Positions 1 to 7,824 of a stretch of 42,841 nt of DNA are shown here, piece by piece. The stretch spans positions 1-42,841 of the forward strand of contig CAIMWS010000320.1 of assembly GCA_903845125.1 (NCBI GenBank). The letters run 5' to 3'. Position numbers and translations under genes: made by a program. Source of the stretch: an uncultured Verrucomicrobiota bacterium. GTDB taxonomy: Bacteria; Verrucomicrobiota; Verrucomicrobiia; Limisphaerales; UBA1319. Numbering within the stretch: position 1 is the first letter of the stretch; every line of letters begins with the position of its first letter. Under the pieces are notes generated by a model. That model saw nothing but the letters and a program-made list of their open reading frames with translations, made no database searches and was not told the origin of the DNA.

Positions 1-771
1 TCCAGTCAGACTATGGCCGCCACGTACAAGTATGATCCGTTTGGCACTACGCTCGCCCAATCAGGCACGCTGGCCAACGCCAACGTCTATCGCTTCTCCA
101 GCAAGGAATTCCATTCGGCTTCCAGCCTTTATTACTATGGTTTCCGGTTTTACGACCCGAATCTTCAACGATGGTTGAATCGGGATCCGATTGGGGAAGC
201 AGGTGGGCTGAATTTGTATGGGTTTGCCGAGAATGATCCGCTAAGTACGGTCGATCCACTTGGTAACTCTGCTATCGGTAAAATCGTTGTACTTGGCTGT
301 AAGGGAATTAAGAAGGTAATAAAGATCGTGTATGATTTTGATGAATTGGTAGATGCTGCAAAAGCCGGTGAAGACATTGCCTGCAAAAGTAGGCGAACGG
401 GATTTGATGTTGCTAGGGCTGCTGGTGGCGGTAAGACTCCAATCCATGAGATTGATAGAAAAACCGGTTCGCCTCATTTCCATATTGCAGACCGTTCAGG
501 TGGACATATCTTCTATGGTGCCGCAGGAGCATTGACTTTTTCTTACTATGCCGAAGGGAATGGCTCTATTGCTGAAGCATCTGGTTTTGTTCTAGATTTG
601 GTTAACCCACTTAGCCTTCCTCAGGACATTTTAGATGTAAAGGATGCAATATTCGGTCCTCAGGCCCCCGCACCGCAAACAACGTTTAATCCGCAATTAA
701 TGTCTAGCCAATATTTGTTTGCTGATCCATCTATGACTAGTGTCAATAGTGTTAGTATAAAGGTGAGGTAA
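1..771 (+). CDS. RHS repeat-associated core protein, C-terminal part with variable tip (5' end outside window)
   Basis: The frame is open from base 1, so this is the 3' end of a larger RHS/YD-repeat gene. Codons up to about base 270 encode the conserved RHS core, recognisable from YKYDPFG, YYYGFRFYDP, RWLNRDPIGE and LYGFAENDP, ending in DPLGN. In RHS polymorphic toxins the core seals the protein shell and everything after it is a variable effector. Here the last roughly 170 residues after DPLGN form that tip. They include a His-rich stretch, IHEIDRKTGSPHFHIADR followed by GHIFYG, which could be a nuclease-type active site, but I do not recognise the toxin family. The tip DNA is clearly AT-richer than the core and than the rest of the window, as is usual for exchanged tips. 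The stop overlaps the next start by one base (TAATG), which points to a toxin/immunity pair. Confidence 0.85.
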   Translation, partial: SSQTMAATYKYDPFGTTLAQSGTLANANVYRFSSKEFHSASSLYYYGFRFYDPNLQRWLNRDPIGEAGGLNLYGFAENDPLSTVDPLGNSAIGKIVVLGCKGIKKVIKIVYDFDELVDAAKAGEDIACKSRRTGFDVARAAGGGKTPIHEIDRKTGSPHFHIADRSGGHIFYGAAGALTFSYYAEGNGSIAEASGFVLDLVNPLSLPQDILDVKDAIFGPQAPAPQTTFNPQLMSSQYLFADPSMTSVNSVSIKVR

Positions 772-1079
772 TGACTATACATTATATTTTGCGAGTATGT
801 GTGTTCTTGCGCCATTTGCTTAAGATTGAAAATGACGATGGAGCAACGGAATATATGGTTGGATACTATAAAAATATTGGACTCTCAGCTAAAACCAAAG
901 ACGAAGCTCGTTCAATGGCTGTGTCTTTCATCAATGATGGGAATATCGATTGGGATGAATCATATATTAAAGAAATTGATATTACCTCCTTTGATCGTCA
1001 AATAACTGCGAATTGTAAAGATAGATCCAAAACTGGCATATGGTATACGAGTGGGCGTATACTTTTCCCAAATGGATAG
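771..1079 (+). CDS. Small protein, putative immunity partner of the RHS tip
   Basis: This 102-residue protein starts one base inside the stop codon of the RHS gene (TAATG), with a good ribosome-binding site (AAAGGTGAGG) just upstream inside the RHS tip. The DNA is AT-rich like the tip and unlike the chromosome around it (about a third G/C over 841-900). The product is acidic and soluble, with no signal peptide after the start; the N-terminus is short and hydrophobic. It includes the segment SAKTKDEARSMAVSFIND and a C-terminal KTGIWYTSGRI. I do not recognise a family. The immunity role is inferred only from position, size and translational coupling directly behind an RHS variable tip. It could also be an unrelated passenger gene. 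Confidence 0.6.
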   Translation: MTIHYILRVCVFLRHLLKIENDDGATEYMVGYYKNIGLSAKTKDEARSMAVSFINDGNIDWDESYIKEIDITSFDRQITANCKDRSKTGIWYTSGRILFPNG

Positions 1080-1222
1080 ATGTTCCCCGATGAACCACAA
1101 CTCAACATTTAGATAAGGGGTGAACCAATAACATTTTACCGGCTATTGCGGATGCAGCGCTCCGGAGCAGACCACTAACGCCTAAGAATAAATTTGCCAA
1201 GGCGGCCGCCGGCTGGGGCAAC
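1080..1222. other. Recombination junction between the RHS module and a truncated cyclase gene
   Basis: No complete gene lies here. The reading frame of the downstream cyclase stays open upstream to a TGA at 1121-1123. From about 1133 it encodes ILPAIADAA, RPLTPKNKFAKAAAGWGNV and onward, which reads as ordinary CHASE2 sequence with no ATG or plausible start in it. CHASE2 homology therefore begins abruptly near 1124-1135, immediately after the AT-rich RHS/immunity cassette. The 5' part of the cyclase gene (N-terminal membrane anchor and first part of CHASE2) is missing. A real insertion or recombination, or an assembly join, would both produce this. Confidence 0.6.
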
Positions 1223-2806
1223 GTGCAGTTGCCTTGCGGCCCGGATTATGCGGTCAGGAAACAATTCCCGGTGCTGCTGGACCTGCCCGGATATCGGGAA
1301 TTTCCCACGCTGGCCTGGCAAACCGCCGAGGCCGTGAAAGCGCCAGCCACCCACGATCCCAAGGCCAAGTTTACGCCGCGCTCGCTGAATTATTATGGGC
1401 CACCCGGCACGATTCCCAGCGTCCCCTATTTCCTGAACTTCATACCGGGAGCGGTGCCAGCGGATTTTTTCAGCAACAAGGTGGTGTTTGTCGGGGCCCG
1501 GCAGTCGGCCGATTATAGCGGCAAAGGCAAGGACGAATTCGCCACCCCTTATTCCTTATGGTGCAAGGAATTTGCGCCCGGTGTGGAAATCCATGCCACG
1601 GCGTTGGTCAACTTGCTGAAGGGGGATTGGCTCACCCGGTTTCCGCCGGCGGTGGAGTTGGCTCTGCAGTTGGCCATTGGGGGATTCCTCGGCTGGGCAC
1701 TGATGCAGACCAAACCGTTTTGGACCCTGATCCTGGCTTGCGGAAGCATGGCGGGAGTAACGGTTTTTGCGCATTTGATGGTTTGGAAAGGGGGCGTTTG
1801 GATGAATTGGTGCTTTGTGGTCGCCATCCAGATCCCCCTGGCGCTGTTTTGGTCGGTTTTTTACAACTTGGTGCGGACCCAAATCGAAAAACTGGCGCTT
1901 GGAAAATCGCTGGCACTGCATTTGCCTGGCCATCGCGTGAAACAGATTTTAAAAAATCCGTCGCTGCTGGCGCCCGGTGCAGCGGAACAGGAGGTCAGCA
2001 TCCTATTTTCGGACATTGCCTATTTTTCCCGGATCATGGAACGGGCAAGCCAGGAGCGCTTGGTGCCGTTATTAAACAAATATTTCCAGACCACCATCAC
2101 CAGCATCCACCAAAACCAGGGCACGGTGATCAAACTGATTGGGGATGCCATCTTTGCGATATGGAATGCGCCTGAGCCGCAGGCCAATCATGCCGACCTG
2201 GCGTGCCAGGCCGCCATTTCCTTGCGCAAACGAATTGGCGAGTTCAATCAGGAAAACCAGGTGGAGGTTTCCTTTCTGACCCGGCTTGGCTTGCATACGG
2301 ATCAGGTGTATGTGGGCAACTTCGGCAGTACGGAGCGGGTCGATTATACGGCCATTGGCAAAGGGGTCAACCTGGCTGCGCGCCTGGAAGGGGCCAATAA
2401 AACCCTGGGGACCGAAGCTCTGATTTCAGATGATTTTTTATGCCGGGTTAAAATTGGCTGTGTGACCCGCAAGATAGGCCAGCTAATATTTAAAGGATGC
2501 GATAAGGTGGTGGTAGTCCACGAATTACTGGGGGGGCTGGAGGTGGAGGAATCCACTCAAGCCTGGCGCAAAGCTTTTTCCGATGCCCTTCGTGGTTTTG
2601 AAAAAAAACAGTTCGAGATGGCGGCGGCGGGCTTTCGGCGAGCGATCACCTTGCGCCGGGAGGCAGACCAGAAAGGTTCGCTATTGGCAGCAGCGGACAT
2701 TCCTGACGATGGCCCGTCCCGTTTCTATCTGGAAAGAATCGGCTTGTTCCACCTCGACCCACCGCCCGAAGAATGGCTTGGAGAAATCAAGCTGGATGAG
2801 AAGTGA
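1223..2806 (+). CDS. CHASE2-domain class III adenylate/guanylate cyclase, N-terminally truncated
   Basis: The product would make cyclic nucleotide from NTP in response to a signal sensed by an extracytoplasmic CHASE2 domain. In order there is the C-terminal part of CHASE2 (to about residue 140, with FFSNKVVFVGA and EIHATALVNLL), three membrane segments (about 145-215), a class III cyclase domain (about 245-430) and a C-terminal tail (PSRFYLERI ... PPPEEWLGEIKL) typical of this cyclase family. The catalytic set looks complete: metal-binding Asp in LFSDIAYF and GDAIFAIW, Lys in KLIGDA, Asp in DYTAIG, and Asn/Arg in GVNLAARLEG. The usual N-terminal membrane anchor and first half of CHASE2 are absent. 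The GTG at 1223 is only the first possible start inside a domain that continues upstream to about 1133, so this is probably a broken gene remnant. Codon use matches the G+C-rich chromosome, unlike the preceding cassette. Confidence 0.85.
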   Translation: MQLPCGPDYAVRKQFPVLLDLPGYREFPTLAWQTAEAVKAPATHDPKAKFTPRSLNYYGPPGTIPSVPYFLNFIPGAVPADFFSNKVVFVGARQSADYSGKGKDEFATPYSLWCKEFAPGVEIHATALVNLLKGDWLTRFPPAVELALQLAIGGFLGWALMQTKPFWTLILACGSMAGVTVFAHLMVWKGGVWMNWCFVVAIQIPLALFWSVFYNLVRTQIEKLALGKSLALHLPGHRVKQILKNPSLLAPGAAEQEVSILFSDIAYFSRIMERASQERLVPLLNKYFQTTITSIHQNQGTVIKLIGDAIFAIWNAPEPQANHADLACQAAISLRKRIGEFNQENQVEVSFLTRLGLHTDQVYVGNFGSTERVDYTAIGKGVNLAARLEGANKTLGTEALISDDFLCRVKIGCVTRKIGQLIFKGCDKVVVVHELLGGLEVEESTQAWRKAFSDALRGFEKKQFEMAAAGFRRAITLRREADQKGSLLAAADIPDDGPSRFYLERIGLFHLDPPPEEWLGEIKLDEK

Positions 2807-2868
2807 AACAGGAGGATTGGGGTATTACCTCCACCTCCTGCGCACTACGGGCAGGGGTCGTTTTGAGA

Positions 2869-4011
2869 TCACGGTTTCTGAGCCACGCGCCAGTAGCGTT
2901 GAGCAGCGGGACGCGTGGCACGGAGACGGTTGACCAGGGTGCCCGCGCCCTGGATCTGCTCTTCGTCGTTCCAATTTTGCAGATCCGCCGAGTATTGAAG
3001 AACGTAGCGGGTTCCCACATGGGCGAAAAACTCGAGTTCCACCGCGGTGTAAATAGCGACGGTCAGTGGCAACCGCTGGAGTTGGAAATTGACGCCGGCG
3101 GAGGTCTGCCCTGCGCGCACATCGGTGGTTGTGGAGCCAGTCTGATAGCCCGGGCTGGAGGCGGTGACGAAGGCCAGGCCGGCGGGCACGTTGGCCAGCC
3201 GGTAATCGCCGTTCGCATCAGTCTGGACCGTTTGGTCGAAGGCGCTCACGGTGGCGCCCGCCAGGCTCCGGCCGGTGCCTTCTTCGCTGACGTGGCCGCT
3301 AATGGTGCCGGATTGGAGATTACCTTTGAGGTTGATCAACAGCTTCACGAAATCGATCGCGTAGCCATCACCGGCGCCGGTCGTCGGATCATCGAAAAGC
3401 AAAGCAATCTGCCCGGAGGCCACCTCCGGCAGCAGGCTGGGGCTGACCGGAACCGTGATCAGCTTGCCGATGGGCCCGGTCTGAACCAGGCTGTTGATGA
3501 CCACTTCCAGCTCGGGATAGCGCTTCCCGTTGAGGGTTACCTGGTATTTGGCGCCCCAGACAGGCGCTTGGAAATCATCCACGAAAATTTGGAGCGCCGC
3601 ATTCACGATCTGGATTCCCGTCGCCGGGTATTGCAGGACAATGGGCCGCGGATTGTTATCAGGCCGGGTGGTGCCGCTATAGCCATCTGAACCGGCCGGC
3701 GGATTGCCGTTGAAACTGCTCACCACCATGATGCGGTCCGTGCCGGAGTAATCAGCCGGTTTGGGGGCCCAGGGAAATCCATGGCCGGGAGTGTCGTTTC
3801 CCGAGAAAGGATCGAAGGAGGTGGGCCAGCCAAAACCGAGGTTGTCGATGTCGCCCACCCGGACCATGAGCTGGGCTTCCGGGGTGTTGCTCAAAATCAC
3901 CACGGAGGCCAGCCAATCGCCATCGGTCGCCGTGGTTTGGCCGAATCCCTGGCGAGGAAGCCAGGAAGCTAATACTAGCAGGGCTATTAGGAATAGTTTT
4001 TTGAGTTTCAT
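2869..4011 (-). CDS. Exported protein with carboxypeptidase-regulatory-like (beta-sandwich) domain
   Basis: The start was set at the inner ATG (4009-4011) because it gives a clean signal peptide (MKLKKLFLIALLVLASW ... GFG). The longer frame adds 23 residues with no signal character. The mature protein has an N-terminal region of unknown type (about residues 25-235, with LLFDDPTTGAGDGYAIDFVKLL). A carboxypeptidase-regulatory-like fold follows (GTISGHVSEEGTGRSLAGATVSAF ... TDANGDYRLANVPAG, split here only for brevity), a domain common in surface and TonB-linked proteins. At the end is a short module, VLQYSADLQNWN ... RYWRV, that recurs in several other exported proteins of this window. It is convergent with the cyclase fragment and probably acts in the periplasm or at the cell surface. 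The specific function is unknown. Confidence 0.75.
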   Translation of the reverse strand: MKLKKLFLIALLVLASWLPRQGFGQTTATDGDWLASVVILSNTPEAQLMVRVGDIDNLGFGWPTSFDPFSGNDTPGHGFPWAPKPADYSGTDRIMVVSSFNGNPPAGSDGYSGTTRPDNNPRPIVLQYPATGIQIVNAALQIFVDDFQAPVWGAKYQVTLNGKRYPELEVVINSLVQTGPIGKLITVPVSPSLLPEVASGQIALLFDDPTTGAGDGYAIDFVKLLINLKGNLQSGTISGHVSEEGTGRSLAGATVSAFDQTVQTDANGDYRLANVPAGLAFVTASSPGYQTGSTTTDVRAGQTSAGVNFQLQRLPLTVAIYTAVELEFFAHVGTRYVLQYSADLQNWNDEEQIQGAGTLVNRLRATRPAAQRYWRVAQKP

Positions 4012-4224
4012 AAACTGTTTGTCTTTTTGTAAGGCCGGGGCGCCGGAGTGGGGATTAAAAGGAAACCGCGCGGATTTCACACCTGGCCCGGTCTCCGTTT
4101 TCCCAATACAAAAGGTAATGCTGAATGGAAGTTCGTCAAGTTTGGACCCGGAATGGGGGATGCTTTGAACCTGCCACCCTCGAAAAAACAGGTCTCGCCC
4201 TCACCGGGGCTGGTCATTCCCACT

Positions 4225-4242
4225 TTTTTCCCTGGGGAAAAA
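4225..4242. repeat. Palindrome in the 426-base gap between the exported protein and the GH84 cluster
   Basis: The gap 4012-4437 separates divergent genes and holds no convincing coding frame. It contains a near-perfect inverted repeat, TTTTTCC-CTGG-GGAAAAA, about 195 bases before the GH84 start. It could be an operator or a weak hairpin. Nothing else in the gap was recognised. Confidence 0.3.
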
Positions 4243-4437
4243 GGGCGATTTTTCACAGGCCAGGATCGATTTGAACCCCGCCGGCTTTTCCGTAGGGAAG
4301 CGAAAGGCGGCCGGTCCGCCCGCGAAGCGCCTCACGATCCCAACGCGGACCTGATCCGCCCCCAATCCCTGGCAAGAATCGCCTTGCCAGGATTCAGGGT
4401 GGCCACGTAGCTTGTGCGGGTCGAAACTGAAGGCAGC

Positions 4438-5853
4438 ATGGCAACGCATGAATCAACCGAGTTCCTCGCGGGAGTCATCGAAGGCTTCTACGGGGCTCCC
4501 TGGTCGCCAGCGGAACGCTCCGAATTATTCGAGTGGATGTCCCGCTGGGGGCTGAACACCTACCTCTACTGCCCCAAGGACGACCTCAAGCACCGCACCA
4601 TCTGGCGGGAGCCTTATACGCTGGAGGAGGAAGCCGCCCTGCGGACGACGATCGAGGGCTGCCAGCGGCGCGGCCTCCGGTTCATTTACGGGCTGGGGCC
4701 CGGGCTGGACATCCGCTACGGCCAGGACTCGGAGCTCGAACACCTGCGCCGTCGCTTCCAGCAGGTGGGCGCCCTCGGCGGCCGCGATTTTGCCCTGCTT
4801 TTCGACGATATCCCGGACGCCACGGAAGCCGCGGATCGCCAGCGGTGGGGATCCTTTGCGGCTGCGCAGTGCCACGTGGCCAATACGATGGCCCAGTGGG
4901 CTTGGGAGCACACCCCGGACGGCCGGTTCCTGTTCTGCCCCACTCCCTACTGCGGCCGCATGGCGGAACGCCAACTGGGGGGCGAGGGCTACCTGGAAAC
5001 CCTCGGCCGGGAACTCCTGCCGGCCATCGATGTGTTCTGGACCGGGCCGGAGATCATCTCCCAGGAGATCACCGTGCCACACGTCCGGGAATTGCGCCAG
5101 CGGCTGCGCCGGAAGCCGGTCATCTGGGACAACCTGCACGCCAACGACTATGACGGGCGCCGGTTTTATTGCGGCCCTTACGCCGGGCGCCCCCGGGAGC
5201 TGCGCGGCGAGGTCAATGGCCTGCTCAGCAACCCCAACAATGAATTCCCGCTGAACTATGTGCCTTTGCGGACCCTGGCGGAATTTGTCCATGGCCGCGG
5301 CCCCTGGGATCCCCGCGCTGCCTTTGAATCCGCCCTGCGGGAATGGCAGCCGCGTTTTGAAACCGTCCATGGGCCGCTGGCGCTGGAGGACTTGGTTCTC
5401 CTCTGCGATGCCTACTACCTGCCCCACCAGGAGGGGCCGGAAGCGGAAAACCTCTTCCAGGCCATCGCCGGTTTGCTCGCCGGACGGCTCCCGGCCCAAA
5501 AGGAAGCCGTGCAGGCCTGCCGCGCCCAAGCCGCACGCCTGCGCCAGGTCTGCGCCCGCACGGCGGAGATCCGTTGCCGGCCGCTCTTTTACGCCCTGAG
5601 CCGGCGCGTTTGGGAACTGCGCGAGGAACTGGATCTCCTCGACCGGATCCTGGCCGGCGAGACCGAGAAAGGGATCCTGAACGAGAGCTGCAGCTCGGAT
5701 TTCCACCTGCCCGGAACCTACCGCGGCGGCCTGGCCAGCCGGCTGCAGCAATTGCTGGTGCAGCACGCGGACGGCACTTTCACAGCCCGGCGCGATCTGG
5801 CCGGCCCACCGCCTGGCCCCCTGGCCGGGCCTGCCCATCATACCGCACCATGA
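4438..5853 (+). CDS. GH84 beta-N-acetylglucosaminidase, eukaryotic-type O-GlcNAcase (OGA) catalytic domain
   Basis: The enzyme is predicted to release GlcNAc from O-GlcNAc-modified proteins or related glycosides by the GH84 substrate-assisted mechanism. From the ATG at 4438 (AAGG eight bases upstream; an upstream GTG at 4414 is less likely) the protein is 471 residues. It shows GVIEGFYGAPW, NTYLYCPKDD (Lys47), LLFDDIP (catalytic Asp123/Asp124), PTPYCG (Tyr171) and WDNLHANDYD (Trp230, Asn232, Asp237). As I remember human OGA, these match Lys98, Asp174/175, Tyr219, Trp278, Asn280 and Asp285, and the sequence between them is also unusually close to animal OGA. There is no signal peptide, so a cytoplasmic site is likely. 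Residues beyond about 290 are a helical region resembling the OGA stalk. The stop overlaps the next start (ATGA), so the acetyltransferase-like partner is translationally coupled. The absence of any O-GlcNAc transferase in the window leaves the substrate open. Confidence 0.9.
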   Translation: MATHESTEFLAGVIEGFYGAPWSPAERSELFEWMSRWGLNTYLYCPKDDLKHRTIWREPYTLEEEAALRTTIEGCQRRGLRFIYGLGPGLDIRYGQDSELEHLRRRFQQVGALGGRDFALLFDDIPDATEAADRQRWGSFAAAQCHVANTMAQWAWEHTPDGRFLFCPTPYCGRMAERQLGGEGYLETLGRELLPAIDVFWTGPEIISQEITVPHVRELRQRLRRKPVIWDNLHANDYDGRRFYCGPYAGRPRELRGEVNGLLSNPNNEFPLNYVPLRTLAEFVHGRGPWDPRAAFESALREWQPRFETVHGPLALEDLVLLCDAYYLPHQEGPEAENLFQAIAGLLAGRLPAQKEAVQACRAQAARLRQVCARTAEIRCRPLFYALSRRVWELREELDLLDRILAGETEKGILNESCSSDFHLPGTYRGGLASRLQQLLVQHADGTFTARRDLAGPPPGPLAGPAHHTAP

Positions 5854-6476
5854 ACGACTGCATAATCCGCCCCGCCCGCCCGGGCGATGAACCGGGCGCC
5901 TACCACGTCTGCTTGAAGACCGGCGATTTCGGCAAAGACGGGGAGCCATTCTTCAAGGATGATCCCGATGCCTTGGGACGCATCTTTGTGGGCCCTTACC
6001 TGGCCTACGAACCCGGATTAAGCCTCATCCTGGAAGACCACCAGGGCATCTGCGGCTACGCCCTGGGGGCTTTTGATTCCCGGCAGTTCTACGCCCGGTA
6101 CGAAGCCGGGTGGCGCCCGGATCTATGCGCCCGCCACCCCGCGCCGCAGGGCGATCCCGCCCAGTGGACGCGCACGCAGCAGATCCATAATTGCTACCAC
6201 CACCCGGACTATTTTTGCCCCGAGCCATACGCCAGTTATCCCTCCCACCTGCACATCGACCTGCTGGCGCGAGCCCAGGGCCGGGGCTTTGGCCGGCGGA
6301 TGATAGAGATGGTCATGGCCCTGCTCAAACAGCGGGGCTCACCGGGCGCGCACCTGGGGGTGAGCGTGGCCAACACAGGCGCGGTGGGATTCTACGAGCG
6401 ACTGGGCTTCCAGGAACTCGTCCGCGCCGGCACGGGCCTGGACGCCTGTATTTACATGGGCATGAAATTCAAATAA
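5850..6476 (+). CDS. GNAT acetyltransferase resembling the C-terminal acetyltransferase-like domain of OGA
   Basis: The true start is the ATG at 5850 (ATGA overlap with the GH84 stop). The longer frame only reads through the end of the GH84 gene. The 208-residue product begins IIRPARPGDE and contains LEDHQGICGYALGAFDS. From memory these match the IRPxxPxDE and LEDEDGICGYALGTVD segments of the human OGA pseudo-acetyltransferase domain. The acetyl-CoA loop is intact (Gln143-G-R-G-F-G148, fitting Q/R-x-x-G-x-G/A) and is followed by the usual GNAT end, GVSVANTGAVGFYERLGF. As I recall the human domain lacks this loop, so this protein may be a genuine acetyl-CoA enzyme. The substrate is unknown; glucosamine or a protein amine would fit the context. 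It could alternatively be a non-catalytic partner of the hydrolase. Confidence 0.88.
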   Translation: MNDCIIRPARPGDEPGAYHVCLKTGDFGKDGEPFFKDDPDALGRIFVGPYLAYEPGLSLILEDHQGICGYALGAFDSRQFYARYEAGWRPDLCARHPAPQGDPAQWTRTQQIHNCYHHPDYFCPEPYASYPSHLHIDLLARAQGRGFGRRMIEMVMALLKQRGSPGAHLGVSVANTGAVGFYERLGFQELVRAGTGLDACIYMGMKFK

Positions 6477-6556
6477 GGCGGCCCCGATTCCGCGGCCAAT
6501 CCGGCCGGTTGGATTTCGCGCAGCCGCCCTGGCAATAACCTGATCCATACCAAACC

Positions 6557-7810
6557 ATGACACAAAAACTCGCTTTGCTGGGGGGGGAACCGGTCCGCAC
6601 CCAACCGTTTTCCCCCTGGCCGGTCTTCGGCAAAATGGAGGAGGAGCGCCTGCTGACCGTGCTGCGCGGCGGCAAATGGGGCAAACTGAACGGAGCCGAA
6701 GTGGCCGGTTTCGAGGCGCGCTTCGCCGCTGCCCACGGCTGCCGGCACGGGATTGGGGTGGTCAACGGAACGGTCTCCCTGCGCATCGCCTTGCTGGCTG
6801 CCGGCATCCAGGCGGAGGCGGAGGTGATCGTCCCTCCTTACACCTTTTTTTCGACCGCCTCGGCGGTGGTGGAGAGCAATGCGGTTCCCGTGTTTGCGGA
6901 CATCGATCTGGACACTTTCAACCTGGACCCCAAGGCGGTGGAGGCGGCCATAACCCCCCGCACTCAGGCCATCATACCGGTCCACTTTGCGGGCCAGACC
7001 GCCGACATGGACGCCCTGATGGGAATCGCCCAAAAGCGCGGCCTGGTGGTGATCGAAGACGCCGCCCATGCCCATGGTGCGCTCCTGGGGAACCGGCCCG
7101 CGGGCTCCCTGGGCCACCTCGGATCCTTCTCCTTCCAATCCAGCAAGAACCTGACCGCCGGCGAAGGCGGCATCATCACCACCAACGACAACGCCCTGGC
7201 GGAGGCCTGCCGCTCCATCCACAACTGCGGGCGGATAGCCGGCGGAGTTTGGTATGAGCACCATGCCATCTCCGGGAATTACCGCCTGGGGGAATTCCAG
7301 GGGGCGATCCTCAACTGCCAACTGGACCGCCTGGAGGAGCAGACCCGGACCCGCGATGCCAACGGCCAATACCTCGCCCGGAAAATATCCCAACTGCCCG
7401 GCATCCACCCGCAAAAACGGCCGGCCGCTTGCACCCGGCACAGCTACCACTTATTCATGTTGCGGATGGAGGAGGCCTTATTCGGGGTTCCCCGGCCCGC
7501 CTTGCTCAAAGCCCTCCAGGCGGAGGGGATCCCCTGCTCCGGCGGCTATGCATTTTCACTGCACCAGCAGCCGATTTTCCGCAATCGGGCCTTCGGGCCG
7601 TACCTGGCGGGCGCCGCCAACCGGCTCGACTTCAGCCAGGCCCATTGTCCCCACAGCGACCTGGTCTGCCGCGAGCAGTGCGTCTGGCTCGAGCAAAGCC
7701 TGTTCCTCGGCCCGCGCTCGGACATGGATGACCTCGCCCGCGGTTTCGAAAAGATTTTTGAAAACCGGGAGGCCTTGGCGGCCTGGTCCCGCCAAAACCA
7801 AAACGGCTGA
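6557..7810 (+). CDS. DegT/DnrJ/EryC1/StrS family PLP-dependent aminotransferase
   Basis: Members of this fold-type I family usually transfer an amino group from glutamate to a keto-sugar, or act in related sugar or inositol pathways. The 417-residue protein starts LALLGGEPVR, an opening typical of the StrS/AHBA-synthase-like branch. It has a binding region GVVNGTVSLRIAL, a cofactor Asp in VIEDAAHAHGA, and the Schiff-base Lys197 in SFQSSKNLTAGEGG. The C-terminal part (about 300-417) is shorter and more divergent. The gap to the preceding GNAT gene is 80 bases and to the following transporter 14 bases, so it is likely co-transcribed. The neighbours suggest an amino-sugar or aminocyclitol substrate, but this is inference. 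Confidence 0.85.
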   Translation: MTQKLALLGGEPVRTQPFSPWPVFGKMEEERLLTVLRGGKWGKLNGAEVAGFEARFAAAHGCRHGIGVVNGTVSLRIALLAAGIQAEAEVIVPPYTFFSTASAVVESNAVPVFADIDLDTFNLDPKAVEAAITPRTQAIIPVHFAGQTADMDALMGIAQKRGLVVIEDAAHAHGALLGNRPAGSLGHLGSFSFQSSKNLTAGEGGIITTNDNALAEACRSIHNCGRIAGGVWYEHHAISGNYRLGEFQGAILNCQLDRLEEQTRTRDANGQYLARKISQLPGIHPQKRPAACTRHSYHLFMLRMEEALFGVPRPALLKALQAEGIPCSGGYAFSLHQQPIFRNRAFGPYLAGAANRLDFSQAHCPHSDLVCREQCVWLEQSLFLGPRSDMDDLARGFEKIFENREALAAWSRQNQNG

Positions 7811-7824
7811 ACCCCGGAGGCGAT

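Noticed and set aside
4525..5949. 474-codon open frame on the minus strand across the GH84 gene
   Set aside because: It is an antisense shadow typical of G+C-rich coding DNA. It has no start signal and reads as low-complexity Gly/Ala/Arg text, while the plus strand encodes a clear enzyme.
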